Shown: positions 1-11,891, counted from the first letter of the stretch. The stretch is 64,000 bases of DNA from Larix kaempferi (GCA_027924585.1 BSBM01000320.1:2051501-2115500); one strand, 5' to 3'. A program made the numbers and translations. Notes: generated from the sequence alone by a model not told the origin.

Positions 1-255
1 GGCTTGCACATTTAATGATTATGAGTAAACAAAAGGAGTCGAACATCAACTTCTTTAACTAGTTCTGCCTTTGTTTCTACTGGAGCTACTCGCTTTGGTT
101 CTACTCCTGCAGGAATTGGCTTTCTAACTGTTGCGGGGTCAACTCAATCAGCATCTTAGGGTTATCAGTCTTTACCTAGGTTGGAAACCCAGTGTTATCC
201 ATGGGAGGGCTCCTATATAGGGTTACATTAGGAAAAAGGCATGGTTTTGGACCGA

Positions 256-420
256 AACGAGACTGGGGAGAATAATGTGAAATTTTTTGGGGTTTTGGTT
301 TCCAAAGAATTTGACGGGAAGAGAGTGGAAGCAGTACGACGTTCCTCGGAGAATAATGTGCAACTATTTGAGGGTTCTGTGTTTCCAAATAATTTGAGAG
401 GAAGAGAGTGGAAGCATGGT
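256..420 (+). repeat. Degenerate ~80-bp repeats, two units (copy 1)
   Basis: Two units (256..339 and 340..420) containing GAGAATAATGTG, a T/G-rich tract, TTTCCAAA and GTGGAAGCA. They belong with three further units at the end of the preceding 23.7-kb copy, seen at 23455..23665 and 47164..47375. Confidence 0.7.
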
Positions 421-439
421 GAAGGAGCAAGGGCATTAG

Positions 440-3400
440 TGTCGGGTACCTCGAATATAAGCTATGACTAGATTTTTTTCTCTCTTCTCTTAAATGTGTC
501 TTGTTTAGTTTTTTTACTCCAATGCCATTTTTTTAATTCTTTTATATCTATGACAACTCATGTTGATTCACTTAATATCTTATACAATCATATACACGCT
601 CTAAAATACATGTAGTACAATCCATAATTTTAAGTATCGTTTATGACCTGTCATAGTTCATTTTCAGTAGTTTCACATACTGTATATTTGTATGCACTTT
701 TAGAAAAATCCAACCCTGAATGTGAATGCGGTTCTAACTGAGACCTATTGTGAGTTGGAACAATGGTATTCTTGGGTTTTTTAACCTATGTCCATTGCAG
801 CTTTTCAACTCTTGCAAATTTAATTTAGAGCTTCTTTTTACCACTTCTCTCATGGGCCTTGGAAAGAAGCGTTTTGGCTCTTTTCAAGATCATAGGAGGA
901 GGCCCGAATTGTTTCATAATAAGGATAGTCTCCTAGATCAACGAGGAAAATGTAAGTAGCTTCCATTGTAGTAACAAAGTAGGAGCAGACATAATTGCAA
1001 TGAGGACAATGATTTCAACAATTGATGTGCTATTTAAGTTGCCGACAAATTCCTCCTTGAGCTTCTTCTGAGGATCGAGGCAGTCACTAGAGGACTTCAT
1101 TGAAATATCATGAATATAGAATATTCTTCCACTCCAACGTGGAACATAAGCCATTCTCTATATTTGACGAATACATGTGCTTTGTAATTACATTTTTTTT
1201 CCTCGTATATGGGTGCCTCTCGGTACATTGAGCCATTTCTTCAAATCCATTCCTCTTAATACTTTTGTATAGTATTGCAAATGGGTTTATTTGATTTAGT
1301 GATTTGTTGTAGCTCTCATTAGTATTAATTTTTCCAGATGGAATGTTAGATAGGTCAAAACGCGGTTTTCACACACCTGTCACAATGTTACCATTTAAAG
1401 ATGGAAAATCATAATAACTTGAAAACTACAATATCAAATCCTTCTGCCAAAGTTTATGCTAGAGAATTCACACGATACAGATTTAACTATTCTTGAAAAG
1501 TTATCGCCACAAGCTAAAATATCAAAGAACCTTGCAGATGTGCTAACAATTAGTATTTTCTAGAAGTTACAAATTTCTTTGCTAGTAATATCTTGCTTAG
1601 CAATTGATTTCTCTCATTCAATTCAACTCTTCTCTGATGGGTTCCCTACTTTAAATATCTATCTCTTCTCCTGCAGGATCTACTTAAACAGTTGTGGCTG
1701 TAGATTTCATCCAAATTTTCATGTGTAGGGTTTACGTATTTCTTTTTTTTTTACATTTCATGCATGGCACTAGGTTTTGAAATCCTCCTTATTGTGGACG
1801 GTTCGTGAAAATAGAGACCCACAGTGGCTTCAATGTTGGCATAATTTGGTAGGTGGTTTGGCCATTGGACAGTTTATTTTTATTGGTCATGGCCGGGACT
1901 AATGACCGAATCCTTTTCTACCAACCCAAACATAGATTAATTCTCATACTTATTAGATTACCTATTAACAAGTCCTTCTCATCCCGTCCTTATCGAAAAA
2001 AAGAGTCATTATAATAGATTAATTCTCATACTTATTAGATTGCCTATTAAAAGGTCATTCTCATCCCGGCCTTATCGAAAAAAGAGTCATTATAATACTT
2101 ACCTTCTCGATGAGGTAGTCTGTAGAAGGACTGATTGACCGATATGTTATATATGTTGTCATAAAGTCTTGTCTTTTCTAGCACTAGAGGCAAATTGGAT
2201 GGATTCATTGATTAGGAAAGTGGCAAGTGAAGTAGTCTTTCCTTTCTGTCTTTGTGCCTTTTGAAAAACAGCAATAGGGTATTTCCTCACGGGCGATAGC
2301 GATGTAATCTTTATTATTCCTGGTGAGTGGTAGTAATGTCGGCTCTCCCGATGAGCAACGTGTTACGGTTTAGTTGACTAACGGTTCTAAATAATATTGG
2401 GTCACCAGTAAAAATGGATATGTTAATACACAGTAACATCACTTATTCCCAACGCAGGCTTTCTAAAGAATGGTGTGATCTACACCAACTACATGCACAC
2501 TGAATCACATGGACATTGTATGCGCTATGCGTAGTCTTCTATGTAATATTTATTACTCTAGATATATGATGCTTTAATGAATAGAAGGAAGATTAAAGAG
2601 AATCAAGATTTAAAGGAAATACCAAAATGACCTTATGTATTGTGACAACATCTCCACCATACTTACTAGATAGTAAATATCTCGCTACTCTAGATGCAAC
2701 AATGATCCACCAATAATTAACAGTCAACAATGATTATGTAATCAATCTTCCAATTATCAATGATGAATGTTATTCTTGGAGGAATATGATATTTATAGCC
2801 CATGTTTGACAATGTTTTCACCGTGATAGAGCTATTTGAGATTTGCGATTTATCTGAGAGAACTAGCATAAATCCCTTCTTCAATTAACTAGTGCATGCG
2901 ATTTTTCTTGATAACTATTGTTTAATCTAATGATTGTTACCTTTCTCTTGTTATACAACAATAACAGTATTGATGACACCTTCCATAGGTTTTGTCAATA
3001 GATGGTGTGAAAACCGTAGCATATATTCTTTAGACCGATTCAACAAAGTTGAACATGTGCCTCTGGAGGATCCCGGACTACCTCACATTCATGTGTTAGT
3101 TAACTCTTCCGGATGAGGGACTCGTCTATCAATCTGGTGCATATTTACCCGTGTTTAAAATTATTTTCGTTAGCATTGTTGAATATGGAATTAGTTTCTC
3201 ATGTGCGTTCCATTTCTTGTTTTCCTTCGCTTTAATAACTTGTGTCGGAATTCTAAACAGCTATTTTCTTGACAAGTTTATTTTAAATCCAATGATCATT
3301 TTCCTTTTGGCTTTTATCCTATGCTTTTTATCATGTAAGTGTTGCAAAACTCTCTGATTTTTCTTGAGTTTTTCAGGCTGTGAGGTTTTCATCCTCAATT

Positions 3401-5580
3401 TCCTTAATTCAATGAAGTTTTGTTTCTAATATGTAACTCTCGGATACATGTAGACGAATCTCCTTGATCGAGCAATAAAGATGGTGGAATCCACTTAAGC
3501 TAACTGTCTAACTGAAACCAATAATAAACTAAGTGCGTGCAGTTTCAAAGATAAAATAAATATAGAATGATGGAAGCAAATAACAAGATTTAATTATTTT
3601 CGTTAAGAAATATTTGTGAAGAGGGAGTCTGCTTTACTAGGGAGACTCTCACTCAATCACTCTAAGTTTTCTTTGAAGGTCTCCACCTCCACAGCAATGG
3701 TTTTTTATAAATATCTCTAAGAATATATGCTTCTTTGCTTGGACTTCATGACCTACACTGTGATTCCAGACCAAAAGAAAGTGATACTTCTCACGCATGC
3801 ATAAAGCTTTAGATCCTCTAGTTTTTTTAAGAAACACTACACTCACAGCTTGTGGTTCAATCTCAAGTCTTTAAATTTGGCACGCACATATTCTTCTCTA
3901 ACTATGGTAGCTTCATGATGGGTTAAATACTCAATTAATGGATTTTCATTTTCAATCTAATACCACACTCCAAATCTCTCCCCAGTTTTTCAAAGACTAA
4001 ATGTTTAACCCTTGATTGGATACAACTGCAACGCTTGCTATTGGATTAGTGATAAGCTTGCTAGGATTCTTGTGAGTTTTTCATTAAATTCAATCACTTG
4101 GGATACAATTTTCCAAGCTATTTCTAATAGGTTATTTCCTCTCAATTAGCAACATAAATGGATTGGTCATTGGATAAACTTTGGAAACATCTCAATCTGT
4201 CTATTCAATAATAAATCAACATTTTCACCAAGCTACATATCCAAATCCAAATCCCTAAAGCTAAAGAATCAATGATTTTGAAGTTTAATTCCATATTATT
4301 AGATACTCTTAGAAATGATGATGCATAATTTGAGCACCGCACTAAAAAAAGTGTTCATATGTGACTTGATTATATGGAATACAAATTGGACAAGAGCTTC
4401 CATTTCCCCTATTTTACTTCTTCCCTCGGTATTCCCCATGCTTTCAAACCTCACCTTGCTACCATACCTACTCATCCTCTTTCTTCTTCTTCCATTATTC
4501 CTTCATCCTCACTTTTTGTATAGTGGTGTCACTATTGTAAGACACATTCCCATTATTCTACACAATGTTGGGTGGTGATTCAACACTAGACCACCACTAA
4601 AGCCTTATAGGTTTACCAACAATTTGCACAATATTTAAACCAAACTCTACCCTTTAACCCCATATTGACTCTAACAACATCTCTCTTTTGAACCCTACCT
4701 ACCCCAAGCCCACTCGGATCTTGATGTCTCATGATTACTTTCCAGCTCATCATGAAATATTATTTACCTTTAACTATCACATTATCACAACCCTATTTTT
4801 TTATAATGGAAAACATAATAATCTTCTCTTCACCACCTTGGTCAACTCTTTCCAGGTTCCAAAAGCAATCCATGTAAACCCTTGTCACCCTCGTGAGGCT
4901 AAAGATGAAGGATCCTAATTTTGGCTAGACAAAAATGTTCCAGTGTTTCTTTTCATGGCATGATTGATTATGAAATTATGAATCTTCATAGTTTTGATTT
5001 AACTATCAGTATACCAAACATAAGCGCAGCACCATCTAAAATGCTCCTCCCAATATATATCAATGCTCCATTTCCAAGCTTCCTAATGGCCTGGCAAGTT
5101 TCAAATCTTGCGTGATTCTTTTTTCTGTGTAAATGTTTCCCTTGAACATGGTCTGGAAATATGCTAGAGAGACTTGAATCCTGGTGGAGGCAATAGCAGT
5201 TCCCCACATTCACCTCCTTGCTATCACCAACCACCTCCCTACATTCACTGACCTATCAAGCCACTATTGACGGCTTGTTGTTTTGAGTGGGTAATGTTCA
5301 AGGATAAAACCTAAGTCCATGCTAGGTATTAATGTTGTCACGGGTTGGTAGTTTTACACTACATCTGTTGCTAAGGAATTTTCAATGATCATAGTGTATC
5401 TGTTTATAGTGACCCTGATAAGTTAATTTTATTACTTCATAACAAATAACCACAAAAGTAGGTCAAGAAGACTAAGGGAGTACATCCAACATGGGTAAAA
5501 AGTCAGAGCACAAGAACAAATCTTAGATCAACAATTTTTTTAGCTAAAAGTTAAATGTCTAGCTAAGGGAATATATAAAA
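440..5580. other. AT-rich DNA without recognised genes, copy 1
   Basis: Apart from the 82-bp duplication at 1933 I recognise nothing. Scattered ORFs of 60 to 90 codons (for example 3649..3846 minus, 4315..4578 plus, 4986..5234 minus) show no motif I know and are of a length expected by chance. Decayed transposon sequence is likely. Copies: about 24150..29294 and 47860..53003. Confidence 0.6.
1933..2096. repeat. 82-bp tandem duplication
   Basis: Two adjacent 82-base units starting TAGATTAATTCTCATACTT at 1933 and 2015, differing at a few bases. Copies: 25643..25806 and 49352..49515. Confidence 0.9.
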
Positions 5581-5581
5581 T

Positions 5582-5770
5582 ATGGTGCAAGTACCAGAAG
5601 GATGCCAGAAACTAAAATGTGTTGGTGTTGCATCAAAGAGAGGATGTCAAATCCTATTGGAATTGGTTGCTAAGGACGAGGGAGAGAGCTATGAATCAAT
5701 TTCCTCATGGAATTCATCAATGACTATGAAAGCGCCAATGCACTGGGGGATGATATCCTCTCAGGAGTAG
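5582..5770 (+). pseudogene. Possible Copia reverse-transcriptase remnant
   Basis: The conceptual peptide contains VPEGCQKLKC, then SKRG, then LELVAKDEGESYES. Spacing and wording recall the Copia polyprotein stretch around its conserved LVAKG...DY.ETF motif, with short deletions and lost residues. The reading frame is short and the match is from memory of the family, so it is tentative. Solo LTR A is inserted about 60 bases downstream. Copies: 29296..29484 and 53005..53193. Confidence 0.22.
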
Positions 5771-6117
5771 TCATGGATGAGAGATATGGATTCTCTATCC
5801 GGTTGAGATCGAAAGAGTGAGGAAGTCCATGTAATATCCCAACTTTTTGACTAACTATGTTATGATGTTATATTGGGCTACGGCCCCAACATATGTGATT
5901 TATTATTGGGCATAAGCCGTAGCATGTTTTGATCTATGTTCTCATGAGTTGATATATATTGGGCAGGTACTTTGATTGTTTCATTTTTTATTATATACTG
6001 GGCAGGAAAACCTGAATGGATAAACTTATGTTGTGATTCAGTTACAATTATGATATACTGAGATTTTTATGTTACCTTATACTATGCAGAGTATGATTCA
6101 CATGGATGATTATTTAG

Positions 6118-6467
6118 TGTGTTGAGCATGGACTCAGAAACACAAGAATGACCTATATACTGGTCCTAAGCCCCGATATATTTAGAGGATTCTTATCTCG
6201 TACTGGTCCTAAGCCCCGATGTACGTTGAGTGTTGGGCATAAGCCGTGGAGCACTCCAAGCTTGAAAGAAAATGAATACCGGATCCAAGGCCACTTAAAT
6301 ATCCTAGATGTGCCTCACAACCACATTCTATCTCCAGTGTTGAGCATAGGCTCTGGAATTACACTAACGTAACGCCCATGTGAGAGTGTTGAGCTAAAAG
6401 GCTCTGAAGAGCACTCGGGGTTACTAGATCTCAAGTGTTGAGTCGGGAGGACTCTGAATATCACTTG
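6118..6467 (+). other. Stem-loop array in solo LTR A
   Basis: At least seven hairpins in 350 bases, nearly all bipartite. Outer stems in order: TGTGTT/AACACA (6118, 6139), TATAT/ATATA (6154, 6176), CGTAC/GTACG (6199, 6221), GAGTG/CACTC (6228, 6252), AGTGT/ACACT (6336, 6361), GAGTG/CACTC (6384, 6412), CAAGTG/CACTTG (6432, 6462). Inner stems include GAGC/GCTC (6342, 6391) and GAGTC/GACTC (6440). An extra ATGTG/CACAT pair is at 6308 and 6322. Loops share TTGGGC or TTGAGC on the 5' side and GCC or GCTCTGAA on the 3' side. The other copies are at 29832..30181 and 53541..53890. Confidence 0.7.
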
Positions 6468-6998
6468 TGTGTTTTATCACAACTATTCGACTTGATTAAA
6501 TAAATCTTATTATCATCAAATACTGCAGGAACTACCATGTTAAAACGAGGGAATCTGACATGCAAAGGGAGAGACTAGAGGTGCCTTTACCAGCTTACCG
6601 AAACCGTCCAAAGAAGTGGACCCTTTCCTTAAAAAGAATGAAAAGAAGCATCATGTGAAACAAAATGCTTAAGGACCACAAAGCTAAGTATTATTATTTA
6701 GGAGTTTCAATATATAATATTGTTATTTATTATATATATACTTATGCATAAGTGGGCTGCCACTTACTAATTATTATTTATTAATATTTAGATAGAATTG
6801 TAATTTTTATATTATTATTATTATAAAAAAGATTAAAGATCAAAAACACTTTAGTAAAACAAAGTTGAGAAGTCCTAGTTCCAAAAATAACTAGCAGTTA
6901 AATAAGCAAATACTCTTTTATAATTTAAAATTATTTTGAAGAAACCAGTGAATTCCAACAGTCCTAGTTCAAGATTTGTCCTACTTAAGGAGGACAGA

Positions 6999-7013
6999 CC
7001 CCGAAGTTTGGGG
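6999..7013 (+). other. Short palindrome in solo LTR A
   Basis: CCCC, GAA, G, TTT, GGGG forms a seven-base stem with one G-T wobble. The matching site in LTR B (14318..14332) has AAA in place of GAA and is a perfect stem. Confidence 0.5.
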
Positions 7014-9201
7014 ATCTTTTCTTTTAGTATTATGATGTCAAGAGAAACTCTCTGTTCAAAGAAGTGAACCTTCCCACATCAATTTTCCAGATATGAACCA
7101 GCTACATATCTAAGGCCTCTACCTCTCAGTTTGCATGTTAGAACCAGCTTGGGGGGATTCCTACTGAACCAGGAACGGTTGTAGAATCATGGTTGGGTGG
7201 AACGTGGTAGTCCCAAATTCGTCCATTTCAATATCGATTATCAGGTCAGCTGAGGGTTCAGCAGTTTTTCATTAACTAGTTGGCTGAGTGTGCAGGTCAT
7301 TACAAGCAGGAGCAAGCTACAGGAATAAGCAGGTATGAAAATCCTATAAGACCTTCAAACTGATTATTTTCTCTTCTGAATGGTATGTTAAACAGTATTG
7401 TTCTCTATATCAGATTTTAAATTCAAGATCTGCCCAGAATCCCAAGGCATTGCCTAGCAGGTATAGCCAGCTAGCCTTTGCTAGTCAAACACAATTTTAC
7501 ACTTATAAAGTTTGGGGATTGTGAAGCATTGTTTTAATTATTAAATCTAAGTTTTTATTTCCTTCTTATCTGTCAATAGATTTTTGAGTTAAATTGTAGC
7601 ATGTCCATCTAACTACTAAAATCAATTTTCTTTTAGCATAAATGTTGGTCACTTTATAAAACGATTTAGAAACTAAGATCCCCAAACTTAGCAAACATAG
7701 TCATTACATAAATCTGGTAGAAACGAGTCTGTAGGGCTTAACCCTAGCATTTTTCTTCCTTTTTGTTTTATTTACATTTTCTTTCCAAAGCAATTGCTCT
7801 CAAACCACGACGACGTTACACAGAAAACAAGACTGATATATATCCACTACCGATCTAAATAGTTCTTTCTTTTTCTTTTTAGAAATCATACATCTACCAC
7901 ATTTAAAACGAAGACAGCATATAGGAAATAGATCGTTACATACTCATACACACTTTTCTTTTCCAATGAAAAACAAGCATCATACTTAGCTATCGCTACC
8001 AATCATCACCCTAGCACATCGAGGAGACATAGAACTCTTACAAACACACAGACCCTAGTATTCTATCAAAACAAGAATAAATGCCAATAAGTATGCAGTA
8101 CAAATAGACGGTGATTTAAAGTGCTGGAAAGTTACAAACGCAGACGCCTATCGAAAACAGAGGTCAAGGGTCGAATCCCATGGTCTTCTCATGCCCAAAA
8201 CTTGTAAGTATTTTTCCTACGGGATTCATTATTTCCAACCCAAAATAAGATGCTGCGTACAGCTCTTGAAACCCTCTCCACACAAATTTCCACTCTACCA
8301 ACACAGATAGTAAGTGAATCGAGACCATCTTACTCAAACCCTACCTACATTACCAAATTAGATGTGCAGAGAACCTCAGCCGATCTCCTATGTTTCCAAC
8401 AAGCAACTCATCGTATGCACAGAAATATCATAGCACTATTTCAACTCAGTTAGCAAGCAAATTGAAACCAACACACAAATCCTAGCTACGTTTGCCAAAC
8501 TGAAGGCGCCAAAGACATTTTAACATTCCGACATTTGGAACAACAGTTATAAATTTCCCAGAAACTCCATAATTTTAGAATCGAACCAGTACAGACTTAG
8601 AGTTTTGTACTCACACGGGAAAACGTATAGAAGTAAATACCATTTTGAAAACCGTTACAACCATACATCTCAGATAGGAGTCATGTCCTCTTTTCCAGAA
8701 ACAAAATAGCATTTACATTGTTCAGAAATTAGAAATGTTGAGCAACAAAAATAGACCCGGATTCATAATCGATTTTTACATCACAGTCCCAACTGTGTAT
8801 TCAGCTTTAAAGTGCATTGAAACCCACATTTCCCTGGTCTAGCCATTAAGCAACCAACAGACTTCCCGAAGTGATTCAGTAAAGCCAATGGCTTATGGGA
8901 GTCTCTTTCCTAAACCAGGACAAGACGCATACATCCATCATCAGAGGTGCGAGAGGTAGGGAAACGAGTGGGTAAGCTGGACTTACCAATACCCTAGCCA
9001 CGCCTACAGCACCAGGAGCCATCGCAGCTTCCAAACCAAAGCATTTTATCACCTGCCATTACAACACATTTCACTAGTTAGTCAACCCTGCGATTTCGAA
9101 TCAAAAGCAGAAAGGTAAAATCTCAACACAGTGGAGTCTTTTCTTACCTGTTAGAAGTATTACATCCGCGAAATAGTCGAGCTCCACGGACGCTAAATGC
9201 A

Positions 9202-9227
9202 CTGACCACGAGCATTGCTCGGGTTAG
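9202..9227 (+). other. Two-step hairpin in solo LTR A
   Basis: Stem CTGACC pairs with GGTTAG (one G-T wobble; GGTCAG in copies 2 and 3, fully paired). After a one-base A bulge, CGAGC pairs with GCTCG around loop ATT. It is matched by a related hairpin in LTR B at 16424..16449. Other copies: 32917..32942 and 56628..56653. Confidence 0.65.
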
Positions 9228-9748
9228 GGCACACACATAGCCACCTTATGAATGAAGTGTAGAACCAGCAAGACTAACAACAAGTCGCAAACCAGACTGA
9301 GGCAAACAAAACCCCAAATGCTACCAAACCATCGATGAGAGTCTGTCAACCACTGCGCATTAAAGGTGCAGTTATTGCCACACTAACCCTATCATAGTGG
9401 AGGTTTGATTTTTGAACAAAAGCTATAGTGGAGTCGTGAACTCAAACCCACACTTGTTTAATTTACAAAATAATATAGTGGAGTCATGGACTCAATTCAC
9501 CCTTGTTTAAATATACAAAAGACTCATAGTCGTGAACCTCGCCTTGGGAATAATTATATTGTGAACTCCCATGGCATGGGGTACCCGTTATTAATAGTTT
9601 GTCATTCACCCTAGTAACATGAAGCCATTAGTAAAGTATGGGCCAACATCTAGGGGTAGCACGTTCAGGTTAGAAATACCTGCAACCACAGAAGTAAGGA
9701 ATAACATTAGCAATATGCTAAGTAAGTCCGGCAACCACAAATCTTACC

Positions 9749-9778
9749 CATACCTCTCGGCAACCCTGCCGAGGTATG
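9749..9778 (+). other. Eleven-pair hairpin near the 3' end of solo LTR A
   Basis: CATACC pairs with GGTATG and TCGGC pairs with GCCGA, with a two-base TC bulge on the 5' side and loop AACCCT. A shorter version with the same bulge is in LTR B at 16930..16955. Copy 2 carries an A opposite the last C, opening one pair. Confidence 0.5.
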
Positions 9779-10232
9779 TAATTACCTTTCCTGGAGTATT
9801 ACAGCACCCACCATGAGAACAACATACCATCAACAAAGGAGCTCATCACCTGAAGGTGTCATTAGACATTCACATTCCAGTCCCATGATTCTTGAAACAT
9901 TAAGGAGTGCTATTTCTTCCTTTGCACTAACATGTACAACTGTAATTAAAACATGCCATCATTTTGTTTCCACATCGCTTCCACAGTTCTAGAACTCACA
10001 CATTGAAGAGACCCTGTTATATAAAAGTCTTATGCTTACATTTCTTTATGCAAGTATGGATGTTTTTATTTATGTTAAAATTAACTTATGAATCCTTCTC
10101 CTTTGAATTAACGATTATTGCAGGCAGGAAAAATTTTAAATTTTTGTTATTTTTGGGACATTACAGTCCAACTCTCCTAACACTCAAGGGTGAGAATTTG
10201 ATAATTCTTGAAGGAACTACTGCGAAGTCCTA

Positions 10233-11055
10233 GTTTGGGTAGTCGCCCCTGAAATAAATCAATGATGAGGATGGAACTTAATATTCTCAATTGGCGCGTT
10301 TTTTTAGTATTTTTTTATTTTTACCCCTGGGAAGTTTGGCTTTTCAAAACTATCATGTTTTTTTTGTTCGGTGTTTTGTATCTTCTTTTTTTCTAGGAAG
10401 TCGACAAGAAGAATTTTGTTAATAAATAGTTTACATATTTACATTCATATCATATTCCCTTACAAGCTCGACGCTATATTTGATATTCAATTTTGACCCT
10501 TAGAATAACAAAAAAATGGTGTACCACCTATGATCTGTTACAGTTTTCCATATTTAAACGGGAGTGATTAAAATCTAACTGCTATATGGCCTGATAAACA
10601 CCGTCTAGATCTCTTTCAATATCTAAGGCAAAAATAGATTAAACTACTATGGTGATGTAGACCGTTGCATTCATGACAACTAAAATTGGTTTTTCCATAG
10701 AAGGTTTTCATCATCCATGAATTCAAGCCTCTATCACAAATTGATATGAAAGCATAAAACTAAAAGAAGCATGAAAACCAAAACTTTTATCCCGGGAAGC
10801 ATAAATTTTCAACCAGAGGAGGCTTGGGCCCATAAATTCCTCTCCATGAATATGTTCTTCATTTTTAAATTCTTTCTCAAGGATATATTCCATCATTTTT
10901 ATTTGGGTAGTGGCATACATTTCAGCATAATCTTGAGCCACTTTATGTGTGTACAAACTTCACCCGTGTCTTTCACCATATTAAAATTTTATAAAAATGT
11001 GGGAGGACAGAGACAGAGTAAGGGTAGAAACTAGAGAAATTAGGTAGACTTATTT
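10233..11055. other. Unrecognised spacer between LTR A and the LTR-like block
   Basis: AT-rich. It contains a 77-codon minus ORF (10723..10956) rich in E, K, M and H that I do not recognise. No repeat or RNA gene seen. Copies: about 33948..34770 and 57659..58481. Confidence 0.5.
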
Positions 11056-11755
11056 TGTGATCCAGAGGGATATCGGTGGCCACCCACCTATTCCACTGGC
11101 TCAAATCAGCTTCCCATTTTGCCAATTTTCTAGTAATGTTTCTATAGTTTTTCGAGTCCCAAACTTCCGGGGCCGTTTTGAGGCCCTAAACGATGTTTCT
11201 TGGGAAATCTTGGTCCAACAGAGCCCATCTGTCTCATGGCCCACCGCGTAGTCCTCGAATAGATATTTCCAACGGGTTACCGAGCGCCCCAAACGGAGAT
11301 CGTATGCAAAAGTTATGACCCCGGGAAGTTGACTGTTCAACTAACCACCTTGTGGCCTCAAACTTTATGGCGGTTCATCTTCTAGGGTTAGGTTTTTGGA
11401 TGCTTGGGATTATCGCCCTCATGCTTATGATAAATAGGCCCTTTCGACCTCTCTTTGTATTCATCTTGACACGAATGAGCACAGCGGCCACATCTCTCCT
11501 CAGAAATAGCTACTACCATTCTAGTTGTTGTATTTACAATCTCTTCTATTTCCGATATTTAATCGAATATGTGTTTCCTGTATCGCTGTGTTTCTTGCCA
11601 TATATCTATGTATGTGAATGTATATCTCTGTATATGCTATCTTTTGTTTCGTTCCCACACAAATCCGGATCAGTTTGCCATCCTCTAAATGAACTAGTTA
11701 ATTATCACATTATTCTACTTCAATTCCTCTTTCAGGTATTTTGTGGCATTCATGT
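11056..11755 (+). mobile_element. Degenerate LTR-like block, copy 1
   Basis: The segment around 11270..11335 (AACGGAGATCGTATGCAAA and the following AGTTATGACC) resembles a sequence style common in plant LTRs. It is followed by an ATAAATAGG TATA-like site at 11430 and a downstream stretch that looks like an R-U5 region. No primer-binding site follows and no partner LTR is seen in the unit. The boundaries are approximate and the family is not identified. A 135-codon ORF inside (11352..11759) looks incidental. Copies: about 34771..35470 and 58482..59181. Confidence 0.35.
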
Positions 11756-11785
11756 TTGAAGTCTAAATAACATTGCTTGCCACTT

Positions 11786-11891
11786 AGTCCTACACGACAA
11801 GGAGGATAACCATATGTCAATTCAACTCAGTCCTACACGACGAGGAGGAAAATCAAAGTTCCACTAAACTCAATGCTACATGATGAGGAGG
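11786..11891. repeat. Three spaced 20-bp motifs
   Basis: AGTCCTACACGACAAGGAGG at 11786, a near-identical motif at 11829 and a more diverged one at 11872, spaced exactly 43 bases apart. Directly downstream (11917..11965) are two related purine-rich segments ending GGGAGA. The block follows the LTR-like region and may be its internal sequence. The same motifs occur in both other units. Confidence 0.6.

Larger units (their letters stand above)
5830..10165. mobile_element. Solo LTR A, copy 1 (4.34 kb)
   Basis: Starts TGTAATATCCC and ends GGGACATTACA, imperfect inverted ends with TG...CA termini. It is flanked by a perfect 5-bp duplication GTCCA at 5825..5829 and 10166..10170. No internal gag-pol region and no second terminal copy lie between the ends, so it is a solo LTR left by LTR-LTR recombination or a very long-LTR remnant. 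It shares motif order with LTR B at 13108..17353: start, hairpin array, the GACCCC hairpin, the block around GGTCGAA, and a hairpin near the 3' end. The superfamily cannot be set without internal sequence; the TGTAATATCCC start is common in plant Gypsy-type LTRs. Element orientation is not certain. Confidence 0.8.

Noticed and set aside
8168-8179. GGGTCGAATCCC, resembling a tRNA gene B box
   Set aside because: No cloverleaf or A box at the right distance. The block is simply conserved between the two LTRs (compare about 15307).
11352-11759. Plus-strand ORF of 135 codons, hydrophobic
   Set aside because: It overlaps the TATA-like and R-U5-like part of a degenerate LTR. The hydrophobic composition follows from T-rich DNA.
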